This document shows, piece after piece, positions 1-5,326 of a DNA stretch of 9,507 nucleotides. The stretch is from Bacteroidota bacterium (lineage in GTDB: Bacteria; Bacteroidota; Bacteroidia; NS11-12g; UBA955), in the NCBI GenBank assembly GCA_018969565.1, contig JAGWYC010000063.1:1-9507 (forward strand), written 5' to 3'. A program made the translations under genes and the position numbers. The first letter of the stretch is position 1, and each line of letters opens with the position of its first letter. Below the pieces are notes generated by a model. It saw only the letters and a list, made by a program, of their open reading frames with translations, ran no database searches and was not told the DNA's origin.

Positions 1-1
1 G

Positions 2-184
2 AAACTACTGACCATTTTCTCGGCGTTTTTTCTGCCATTGACTTTCATCGTCGGCGTCTATGGGATGAATTTCCAACACATGCCCGAACTGGCATGGACC
101 AACGGCTATGCCCTGGCCTGGGGATTGATGTTGTTCATCGCCGCACTGGTGTTTGTCTGGTTCCGACGCAGGAAGATTATCTGA
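2..184 (+). CDS. corA: CorA-family magnesium/cobalt transporter, C-terminal end (5' partial)
   Basis: Only the last 60 residues are in the window; the gene starts upstream. They hold the two membrane helices that end every CorA subunit. The first runs from about residue 4 to 20 of the fragment and leads into the signature YGMNF (GMN at 21-23), which forms the selectivity ring at the outer mouth of the pore. A short loop containing MPE follows, then the second helix (about 37-54) and a basic tail, RRRKII, that should face the cytoplasm. CorA works as a homopentamer in the inner membrane and lets Mg2+ (also Co2+ or Ni2+) into the cell. The next gene begins 34 bases downstream with its own promoter element. 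The GMN motif together with the two-helix C-terminus makes the family assignment secure; the missing cytoplasmic domain prevents a finer subtype. Confidence 0.93.
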   Translation, partial: KLLTIFSAFFLPLTFIVGVYGMNFQHMPELAWTNGYALAWGLMLFIAALVFVWFRRRKII

Positions 185-206
185 GCGGAAGCATGGGGTA
201 TCCCAA

Positions 207-214
207 TAACTTTG
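207..214 (+). promoter_or_regulatory. Bacteroidota -7 element TAACTTTG
   Basis: The sequence is a perfect match to TAnnTTTG, the -7 consensus of the Bacteroidota primary sigma factor, and sits four bases before the GTG at 219. No convincing -33 TTTG lies at the usual distance upstream. If used, transcription would begin at or within a base or two of the start codon. Confidence 0.5.
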
Positions 215-218
215 AAGC

Positions 219-644
219 GTGAAGACAGTATTCATCGCTTTGGTCGCATTGTTCTGTTCCGCGTACAATCCCAAGCCCCATCTGCTGGTAGGACAGTGGA
301 TTATTACAGCACGTAATGAGGAAAGTCTGCTTCAAAAGAAAAGATATATCAGCACCATCTATTTTAGCAGCAGTGGACAAAGGGCGATTATCAGCCTGAG
401 TGACCGTAAAGGGCGGGAAAAGGAAGAACTGGCCTGCACCTGGAACACGGAAGAAAAGCCGGAACAGAAGCTCTTGGTATTTACCACCGCCGACAGACGC
501 AATCTGGTTTATTCCGTCGAACACCTTGCCAAAGATTCGTTATACCTGCGCATGAAACCGGAATTAAGCCATCCGGGATTTATCCCCAGAGCGCAGCAAC
601 TCAAATTTGAGCGCATCGCCGGCCCTCCGGAGAATGTGAGGTAA
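219..644 (+). CDS. Small secreted protein, possibly lipocalin-like
   Basis: This 141-residue protein begins with a short signal-peptide-like stretch (residues 1-15, MKTVFIALVALFCSA). Right after it comes LVGQW (23-27), resembling the LxGxW opening of the lipocalin-like small proteins common in Bacteroidota. The remainder alternates hydrophobic strands with polar turns (for example 42-48, 55-60, 84-90 and 95-99), as a small beta-barrel would. Cys13 is preceded by Phe, so a lipobox is unlikely and a soluble periplasmic protein is the better guess. The start is GTG; it is chosen because it places the signal peptide at the N-terminus and follows a -7 element. The stop codon falls inside the first unit of a heptamer tandem repeat. 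No ligand or pathway can be assigned. That it is a real gene is likely; the lipocalin link is an inference from one short motif. Confidence 0.6.
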   Translation: MKTVFIALVALFCSAYNPKPHLLVGQWIITARNEESLLQKKRYISTIYFSSSGQRAIISLSDRKGREKEELACTWNTEEKPEQKLLVFTTADRRNLVYSVEHLAKDSLYLRMKPELSHPGFIPRAQQLKFERIAGPPENVR

Positions 645-675
645 GTGGTAAGTGGTAAGTGGTAAGTGGTAAGTG
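641..675 (+). repeat. Tandem repeat, five perfect copies of GTAAGTG
   Basis: Five uninterrupted 7-base units run from 641 to 675 with no mismatch. The stop codon of the preceding gene (TAA, 642-644) is formed by the first unit. Because that in-frame stop is in the first unit, gaining or losing units would not change the protein. A related GGTAGTGGTAAGGG stretch occurs at 816-829. Confidence 0.95.
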
Positions 676-794
676 CATCGGTGTCCTCTAAGCCTACCGG
701 TACGGCATCAAAATTAGCAAGCAAATGAGTCATGAAGAATTCCTGCCGGAATGAGGTCAGTATTAAAGCAGATATACCGTTCTGCCTCATTCAA

Positions 795-820
795 GCTCCG
801 TAGGAGCGGAATATCGGTAG
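795..820 (+). repeat. Hairpin-plus-tail repeat, copy 1
   Basis: The stem is GCTCC (795-799) with GGAGC (803-807) and the loop is GTA. The tail GGAATATCGGTAG follows (808-820). Stem length, loop and tail match copies 2 and 3, while the stem bases differ in a pairing-preserving way. Confidence 0.8.
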
Positions 821-877
821 TGGTAAGGGATCAGTGCCTGAAAAAGTTTGACGGTTTGTAAGGAGTGACAGGTGGAA

Positions 878-903
878 ATCCCGTAGGGATGGCATATCGG
901 TAG
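878..903 (+). repeat. Hairpin-plus-tail repeat, copy 2
   Basis: The stem is ATCCC (878-882) with GGGAT (886-890) and the loop is GTA. The tail GGCATATCGGTAG (891-903) differs from copy 1 at a single base. Confidence 0.85.
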
Positions 904-928
904 CAATCATAGTTACACAAAATTCAGA

Positions 929-954
929 ATCCCATAGGGATGGCACATCGGTCG
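929..954 (+). repeat. Hairpin-plus-tail repeat, copy 3
   Basis: The stem ATCCC/GGGAT (929-933, 937-941) is the same as in copy 2. The loop is ATA and the tail is GGCACATCGGTCG (942-954), two bases different from copy 2. It is in the same orientation as the other two copies. Confidence 0.85.
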
Positions 955-1024
955 GAAATTGGTGCGGGTTAGCGGTCCAACAATTCGAATCCGCTTCATG
1001 ATAAAATACCTTGCCACCTCCATG

Positions 1025-1056
1025 TTGTCAAATTAGTTACTTTTTTTGTACCTTTG
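1025..1056 (+). promoter_or_regulatory. Promoter of the yefM-yoeB operon
   Basis: TTG at 1025-1027 (-33-like) and TACCTTTG at 1049-1056 (-7) are 21 bases apart, within the spacing known for Bacteroidota promoters. This is the only promoter in the window with both elements plausible. The expected transcript start near 1062 leaves a leader of about ten bases before the ATG at 1072. Confidence 0.6.
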
Positions 1057-1066
1057 AACGTACAAA
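1045..1066. promoter_or_regulatory. Palindromic operator candidate for YefM/YefM-YoeB
   Basis: TTTGTAC (1045-1051) and GTACAAA (1060-1066) form a perfect 7-base inverted repeat with an 8-base spacer that overlaps the -7 box and the expected transcript start. The two GTAC cores begin exactly 12 bases apart (1048 and 1060). The E. coli yefM operator is known for TGTACA-type cores at a spacing I recall as about 12 bases, so autorepression by the antitoxin-toxin complex is a reasonable inference. Confidence 0.6.
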
Positions 1067-1071
1067 TTTTT

Positions 1072-1326
1072 ATGAAAGTTGTTTCTATTAGCGTGCTGCG
1101 CAAAGGTTTAAAAGAGTATTTAGATTATGTAACCCAGTCCATGGAAATCATTGTGGTGCCAAGGAATAAAGAAGAAGATGCTGTCGTAATCATGTCCATC
1201 ACGGAATACAATGCGCTGAAGGAAACGGCGCACCTTACGGCCACTCAGACAAACCGCAACAGACTCGCAGCATCGCTGAGTCAAGCGGCGGAAGGTAAGA
1301 CCGTACCTTACGATTTAGGGGAATAA
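1072..1326 (+). CDS. yefM: YefM/Phd-family antitoxin
   Basis: This 84-residue protein is the antitoxin of a type II pair. The N-terminal part (about 1-50) has the Phd/YefM DNA-binding fold: the SISVLRKGLKEYLDYV stretch forms the first strand and helix, and SMEIIVVPRNKEEDAVVIMS with ITEYNALKET closes the domain. The polar, flexible C-terminus (about 55-84) should wrap the toxin and cover its active site. The ATG at 1072 is preferred over an in-frame TTG at 1054, because the TTG lies inside the -7 promoter box and the family normally opens with the MKVVSIS-like strand. The toxin gene starts 10 bases after the stop. YefM dimers normally bind their own promoter, with the toxin as co-repressor; a fitting palindrome sits at 1045-1066. 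The gene is richer in A/T than the neighbouring housekeeping genes, which suits a mobile cassette. Confidence 0.93.
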   Translation: MKVVSISVLRKGLKEYLDYVTQSMEIIVVPRNKEEDAVVIMSITEYNALKETAHLTATQTNRNRLAASLSQAAEGKTVPYDLGE

Positions 1327-1336
1327 GCTTATTTCC

Positions 1337-1612
1337 GTGCTAATTGAGTTCACCATTACAGCTTGGGACGACTTTTGTTTTTGGATGGAGCAAGATGAAG
1401 AAATGCTCCGTAAAATCAAGGAACTGTTGAAGGCCATCAGGCGTGACCCATTTAAAGGCTTAGGCAAGCCGGAGCCCTTGAAGTTTTCCCTGCATGGATG
1501 CTGGTCGCGGCGAATCACAGGGGAACATCGCCTGGTTTATAAAATCAGTGGAACCAAAGGTATTGACCAAAAATGCACGGTCATCCAATGCCGATATCAT
1601 TATGACCCGTAA
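1337..1612 (+). CDS. yoeB: YoeB-family toxin, ribosome-dependent mRNA endoribonuclease
   Basis: This 91-residue protein belongs to the RelE/YoeB toxins, which cut mRNA in the ribosomal A site and halt translation. The residues important in E. coli YoeB are all visible: Glu46 in KPEPLKF, Arg59 in SRRITGEHR, Arg65 in EHRLVYK, and the C-terminal His-Tyr pair at 88-89 in CRYHYDP. Family landmarks such as the early W-D-D-F helix (10-13) and GLGKPEPLK (41-49) are also in place, so the toxin appears active. Translation starts at GTG, 10 bases after the antitoxin stop, as expected for a coupled pair in which the toxin is made at the lower rate. There is no frameshift or early stop. No clear terminator follows; only a weak 5-base hairpin (1627-1631/1638-1642) lies downstream. 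Confidence 0.95.
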   Translation: MLIEFTITAWDDFCFWMEQDEEMLRKIKELLKAIRRDPFKGLGKPEPLKFSLHGCWSRRITGEHRLVYKISGTKGIDQKCTVIQCRYHYDP

Positions 1613-1660
1613 ACAGGAAGAGTCATTTACCTGATCGGGTAAGGGTATTAAAGGCGTTTG

Positions 1661-1688
1661 ACCGATAAAGCGGCCTACGGGCGGCTCT
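1661..1688 (-). repeat. Degenerate hairpin-plus-tail repeat, inverted copy
   Basis: On the minus strand this reads CGCCC-GTA-GGCCG with one mismatched pair, then CTTTATCGGTC. The GTA loop, the five-position stem and the ATCGGT tail recall the copies at 795-954, but the tail start is one base shorter. I regard it as a possible decayed copy. Confidence 0.35.
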
Positions 1689-1769
1689 ATTGGTATTATA
1701 AGTATAAATAGAATTGAATACATCCTTAGTCATCCCGAGCGCAACCGAGAGAAACCATGCCGGGTTCTT

Positions 1770-1789
1770 GAACACCATGACAGGTGTTC
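1770..1789. terminator. Inverted repeat between convergent genes, possible 3'-end hairpin
   Basis: GAACACC (1770-1776) pairs perfectly with GGTGTTC (1783-1789) around a six-base loop, 21 bases past the stop of the minus-strand beta-barrel gene. No T-run follows on either strand, so it is not a classic intrinsic terminator. Confidence 0.35.
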
Positions 1790-1809
1790 CTGACGCACAA
1801 GCCACTGCC

Positions 1810-2589
1810 TCAAGGCTGCCCGAACTCCAGCCGCAAGCCCAGATTGGCATGGCTGAGCGGTAACCGGAAGCGCGGAAAACGGATGTCTCGGTCATTGCCG
1901 GCACTGCCCGCCGCCAGGTCAATAGGTCCTGCATTCACCGAGCCAAGCCAATGAAAGTCCGCAGCCAGGCGCAATGCGGTATTGCCACGACTGAACAGGC
2001 GTAATCCAGCACCGGCAGTCAGGCCCAGTCTTGTGAATCTGCCGGTGTTCCGGTTGCCTGAACCGGCTACAGGTGCCGAAAACTGCACCCGGTGTATGCC
2101 CAATCCTAATTTGTATTGCAGCAGTCCCCGGCCCAGCGTGCGTCGCAGGTAGGGCGCTGCATACACCTGGCTCAGCTTCAGCACCATAAGCTGCGGAAAG
2201 GCGCTGCTGTCCATATTGCCCTGGGCGGTCTGGTTGTTGGAGGTGCCGAAGGCGATTCCGGGCGTGAGTTTGTCGCTGAGTCTGGCGCCCACATCGAACT
2301 GGACCCAGCCGCTACTGGTTGTGCGCGGATAGGGCGTGGTTCGGCCTGCGCCGAAGTTGTACCCGGGACGTGTGAATCCGGCGCGGCGCAACTGTTCTTC
2401 CATCACGCCTCCGCTGCCTGAAATGGGGATGCCCATGCTCACCTGGAAGAAAGCAATGCGCGAGAAGAAGGCGGGCAGCGTATCCGCAGGGGCTTCCGCA
2501 GCCCGGTCGGCATCGTTCCACTGGGCCTTCAGCGAACCCATGGCGAAGCCCTGCACCGCAAGGCAGAGCAATAAACAGCGGTAAGGCAT
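1810..2589 (-). CDS. Probable outer-membrane beta-barrel protein of unknown role
   Basis: From the ATG at 2589 the protein has 259 residues. Residues 1-22 form a signal peptide (hydrophobic CLLLCLAVQGFAMG, then SLKAQ as a likely cleavage site). The rest is rich in Gly, Ala and aromatic residues, with repeated short amphipathic strands ending in turns, such as SGWVQFDVGARL, LLQYKLGLGIHRVQF, RLGLTAGAGLRLF and LALRLAADFHWLG-like segments. The last strand is HANLGLRLEF, with GQP after it. This pattern is typical of Bacteroidota outer-membrane barrels of the PorT/OmpA-barrel type, but I recognise no specific family. An ATG 12 codons earlier would lie inside mutS2 and put the signal peptide too far in, so 2589 is preferred. 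The start follows the mutS2 stop with one base between (TGA-T-ATG), so translation is probably coupled. Confidence 0.65.
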   Translation of the reverse strand: MPYRCLLLCLAVQGFAMGSLKAQWNDADRAAEAPADTLPAFFSRIAFFQVSMGIPISGSGGVMEEQLRRAGFTRPGYNFGAGRTTPYPRTTSSGWVQFDVGARLSDKLTPGIAFGTSNNQTAQGNMDSSAFPQLMVLKLSQVYAAPYLRRTLGRGLLQYKLGLGIHRVQFSAPVAGSGNRNTGRFTRLGLTAGAGLRLFSRGNTALRLAADFHWLGSVNAGPIDLAAGSAGNDRDIRFPRFRLPLSHANLGLRLEFGQP

Positions 2590-2590
2590 A

Positions 2591-4975
2591 TCAGCGAAGG
2601 TAAATAATCGTGGCCCCGTCGCCACCCAGGTCGGCGTGTTCCGACTTGTACTCTTTGATGAACGGGAGTGTTTTCATGTAATCGCGCAGCAGCTTGCGCA
2701 GGATGCCGTCGCCGCGTCCGTGGATGACGCGCAGCTGCATCTGCCCCAGGGCGTAGGCTTCGTCGAGCCACTTGGAAAATTGAGCAAGGGCTTCTTCGCC
2801 CCTGGCGCCCCGCAGGTCGAGTTCAGCAGCGAAGGCGCTGTGTCGGGATACCCAATCCATACCCAAACCGGATTTGCGGGTGGCCTGCGGATGCTGAACC
2901 GGCTCAGCTTCGCTGAGCTGCGCCAGGGGCACCCAGGTCTTCACCAGTCCGAAGGCTATGTAGGCTTTATCTTTCTTCACCTCGATTAACTCACCCCGGG
3001 TGTCGGTACCGGCCATCAGCACCTTCATGCCGGGCAGCAACTGCGAGGCTTTCAAAGGCTTAGCCACGGGAACCTCACGCACCACAGGCTTCTTAGGCTG
3101 CACCTCTTTGCGAAGCTGCTCCAGATCCTTGCGGGCCTTCACCGTCTGCTCCTTGTCGGCGCGGGTTTCCTTGATGAGTCGAATGGTCTGCTCTATCTGC
3201 CGGTTGGTGTGTTCCAGCAAGTCGGCAGCCTCCTTGCGCGCGGCCTCCATGATGGCCTGTCGCTTTGCTTCCAGCTTCTCCTTCAGTTGTCCGTATTCAC
3301 GGCTCAGCTTATCCGCCAGGGCTTCTTTCTCGTTCAGCCGCTCCGATTGTTTCTGGAAGCGCAGGCGTTCCTGTTCCAGTTGCAGCAACAACTCTTCAAA
3401 ATTGCCCATCGTGCCCGCGCCCAGCTCCCGGCTGCGCTGCAACACGGATTCGGGCATTCCGGTTTTCCGCGCCAGCTCCAGGGCGAAGGAACTGCCGGGC
3501 TTACCGGGGATGAGGCGATACAGCGGTTTCAGCTCCTGAACATCATAGGCCATGGCCGCGTTTTGCACGCCGGTATGTCGCTCGGCAAAGGTTTTCAGGT
3601 TCCCGAAGTGGGTGGTGATGACCGCCATGGAACCGGCTTCCAGCAGTTGCTCCAAAACGGCTTCCGCCAGAAATCCGCCCAATTGCGGGTCTGTGCCCGT
3701 GCCCAGCTCGTCAATGGCCAGCAGGGTGTGTTGATCGGCTTCGCGCAGGAAGCGGTTCATGGCCGCCAGGTGCGCGCTGTAGGTACTCAGGTCGTTGTCT
3801 ATGTTCTGGTCGTCGCCCAGGTTCAGCAGCAGCTTGTGGAATACCGGAAAGCGACTGGAAATATCTGCCGGCACAGGAAGTCCGCATTGGGCCATATACT
3901 GCAGCAGCATGATGGTTTTCAGGGCAATGGATTTCCCGCCGGCATTGGGTCCGGAAATAATCAGCATCCGGCTGCCTTCATCCAGCTGCACATCCACAGG
4001 AACCACCTGCTCCAGAGGCTTGGCTGTGCGCAGCATCAGCAGCGGATGCCTGGCCTCGGCCAGCTTCAATATCCTGGTTTCGGAAAATACCGGAATGCCG
4101 GCATGCAACTTGGCCGCGAGGGCTTCATGGGCCGACAACAGATCCAGTCGGGCATGCAACCCTGCAATTTCTTCAACGCCGGGCAGGAAGGGGCGTATTT
4201 TATCGGCGGTTTCGCGCAGGATCCGTTCCTTTTCGCGGCGGCGGTCCAAATACAACTGCTTCAGGCGGTTGTTGGCCTCGAAGGCGGCTGAAGGCTCTAC
4301 GTAGAGAATACGACCCCGCGCCGACACATCGTGTACCAAGCCATCTACTCTTTTCTTGTGCTCGGCCAGCAGGGGAATAACCAGGCGCTCCTCGCGCACG
4401 GTGATTTCCGTGTCGGCGGTGAGTCCTTCGTTCTTGGCCCACTGGAAGATGCCCAGGGTGATGCGGCGCACTTCCTGCTCCAGATCGGCCACCTGACGGC
4501 CCAGCTTGCCATAGAGGGCGCTCGCATTTTCGCGCAATACCCCATGCGGGTAAAGGACAGCCTGTAAATGCGCCAGTGGTTCTTTCACCGGCATCAGTGC
4601 GCTGAACTCTTCGTGGAGGAGCGGATAGTGAATTTTGTTCTTCTCCAGAAAGACGCGCAGCTTATCGGCCTGCAGCAGGTGCATCCTCAGCTCATGAAGT
4701 TGTTCCTCCTCCGGACAGGAGCCCGGGATGGACAGGTAATGGCACAAGGCTCGCACATCAGGCATAGAACGGGGTGCGGGCCAGGACGGATGCCGCTTCC
4801 CCAGTTCAAAAAACTCTTGCAGCAGGGTGAAATGGGCTTCCAGTTGCCTGCGCGAATCAGAAAAGGCAGTCTGTGCGGCCAGGTCGGCGGCATGCGCTGA
4901 GGTGCAGCAATCCACGAGTATGGCCCGGATTCGGTCAAATCCCAGCTTGCGTTCCAGGTCTTCGGGAAAAATCAA
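2591..4975 (-). CDS. mutS2: MutS2: MutS-like ATPase with C-terminal Smr domain
   Basis: At 794 residues this matches the usual MutS2 length. In order: an N-terminal core and clamp region (1-300); the MutS ATPase with Walker A GPNAGGKS (342-349), the DDQNIDNDLSTYSAHL signature (388-403), Walker B LLAIDELGTG (418-427) and TTHF (454-457); a long charged coiled coil (about 525-635); a small KOW-like beta domain (about 645-690); and an Smr domain (719-794) with LDLRG (719-723) and HGRGDG (752-757). MutS2 lacks the mismatch-reading domain of MutS. It has been linked to suppression of recombination and, in Bacillus, to splitting of collided ribosomes; which role applies here is not visible. The start is TTG at 4975; TTG-A overlaps the TGA stop of the upstream lipoprotein gene, and the MIFPEDLERKLGFDRIR opening fits the family. 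All key motifs are intact. Confidence 0.97.
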   Translation of the reverse strand: MIFPEDLERKLGFDRIRAILVDCCTSAHAADLAAQTAFSDSRRQLEAHFTLLQEFFELGKRHPSWPAPRSMPDVRALCHYLSIPGSCPEEEQLHELRMHLLQADKLRVFLEKNKIHYPLLHEEFSALMPVKEPLAHLQAVLYPHGVLRENASALYGKLGRQVADLEQEVRRITLGIFQWAKNEGLTADTEITVREERLVIPLLAEHKKRVDGLVHDVSARGRILYVEPSAAFEANNRLKQLYLDRRREKERILRETADKIRPFLPGVEEIAGLHARLDLLSAHEALAAKLHAGIPVFSETRILKLAEARHPLLMLRTAKPLEQVVPVDVQLDEGSRMLIISGPNAGGKSIALKTIMLLQYMAQCGLPVPADISSRFPVFHKLLLNLGDDQNIDNDLSTYSAHLAAMNRFLREADQHTLLAIDELGTGTDPQLGGFLAEAVLEQLLEAGSMAVITTHFGNLKTFAERHTGVQNAAMAYDVQELKPLYRLIPGKPGSSFALELARKTGMPESVLQRSRELGAGTMGNFEELLLQLEQERLRFQKQSERLNEKEALADKLSREYGQLKEKLEAKRQAIMEAARKEAADLLEHTNRQIEQTIRLIKETRADKEQTVKARKDLEQLRKEVQPKKPVVREVPVAKPLKASQLLPGMKVLMAGTDTRGELIEVKKDKAYIAFGLVKTWVPLAQLSEAEPVQHPQATRKSGLGMDWVSRHSAFAAELDLRGARGEEALAQFSKWLDEAYALGQMQLRVIHGRGDGILRKLLRDYMKTLPFIKEYKSEHADLGGDGATIIYLR

Positions 4976-5313
4976 GGCTTGGACTTTACTTGGTTGGCTT
5001 CGCTGCGCTGCAGGTTGGTAATTACCTGTTCCATGATTTTGGAAAACTGCTCCGGGCGGTTGAAATAGTAGCGATAGCTGGAGCGGAACAGGCTGTCATC
5101 GGCGCCATGCTTGCGGAACACCTGCTGATAATCCCCTTTCCAGCGTGCGGGTTCGTAGGCGGCGATGTTGGAATCCAGACTGTTTCCGGCCTCTACAACG
5201 GCGATATCGGTGAGGATTTCCACCATTTTTTCCTGCGGCATCACCTTGCGCCCGCTAATATTGCAGGCCAAAAGCGGCAGAAGGCAAAACAAGGCTAGAC
5301 GCCGGAACAGCAT
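4972..5313 (-). CDS. Small lipoprotein of the DUF4296 type
   Basis: The protein has 113 residues from the ATG at 5313. It opens with a lipoprotein signal peptide, basic MLFRR then hydrophobic LALFCLLPLLAC, whose LLAC lipobox puts the acylated cysteine at residue 17. The mature part shows the DUF4296 pattern: a proline-led helix with KMVEILTDIAVVEA (about 29-42), then YQQVFRKHG, then FRSSYRYYFNRPEQFSKIMEQVITNL. That domain is found almost only in Bacteroidota and has no known function. The frame remains open upstream as far as 5880, but that part lies opposite yggS and has no family resemblance, so the later ATG is chosen; it also follows a -7 element by five bases. It is the first gene of an operon with mutS2. 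Its location should be the periplasmic face of a membrane. Confidence 0.85.
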   Translation of the reverse strand: MLFRRLALFCLLPLLACNISGRKVMPQEKMVEILTDIAVVEAGNSLDSNIAAYEPARWKGDYQQVFRKHGADDSLFRSSYRYYFNRPEQFSKIMEQVITNLQRSEANQVKSKP

Positions 5314-5318
5314 TCCTG

Positions 5319-5326
5319 CAAAGTTA
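5319..5326 (-). promoter_or_regulatory. Bacteroidota -7 element TAACTTTG of the lipoprotein-mutS2 operon
   Basis: The minus strand reads TAACTTTG five bases before the ATG at 5313. The box lies over the first base of the divergent yggS start codon, so polymerase at this promoter and initiation of yggS would compete for the same DNA. No clear -33 element is seen. Confidence 0.5.

Larger units (their letters stand above)
645..1048. other. Gene-free gap rich in short repeats
   Basis: I find no credible coding region here. The gap holds the rest of the heptamer array, a small inverted repeat ATTCC-tgcc-GGAAT at 739-752, and three copies of a hairpin-plus-tail element at 795-820, 878-903 and 929-954. 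Its right end carries the promoter of the toxin-antitoxin operon. A reading frame on the minus strand reaches into the gap from the 219-644 gene but has no recognisable domain. The repeats are not regular enough in spacing for a CRISPR array, and I see no tRNA or other structured RNA. Confidence 0.75.
1613..1809. other. Gene-free gap between convergent yoeB and the beta-barrel gene
   Basis: No coding region is supported. The gap contains the degenerate repeat at 1661-1688 and a stretch beginning TCATCCCGAGCGCAACCGAG (1730-1749). From memory, similar TCATCC(C/T)GAGCG sequences recur between genes in many Bacteroidota. It also holds a perfect hairpin at 1770-1789. Both flanking genes end here, so any of these could mark transcript 3' ends. 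Confidence 0.6.

Noticed and set aside
641..675. Phase-variable contingency repeat
   Set aside because: The in-frame stop is in the first unit, so changes in copy number cannot alter the reading frame of the protein.
509..790. 93-codon minus-strand frame across the heptamer repeat
   Set aside because: It overlaps the 219-644 gene in antisense and runs through the tandem repeat; no recognisable domain.
795..954. CRISPR-like array
   Set aside because: There are only three units, with unequal spacing and variable stems, and no cas genes; a dispersed hairpin element fits better.
1054..1071. TTG start adding six residues to the antitoxin
   Set aside because: The codon lies inside the -7 box, upstream of the likely transcript start; the ATG at 1072 matches the family opening.
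1627..1642. TTACC/GGTAA hairpin after yoeB as a terminator
   Set aside because: The stem has five pairs and there is no T-run; likely chance.
3209..4291. 360-codon open frame on the plus strand opposite mutS2
   Set aside because: It lies wholly antisense to well-conserved MutS2 motifs, is rich in Gln/Gly/Leu as expected from a mirrored frame, and has no domain or signal.
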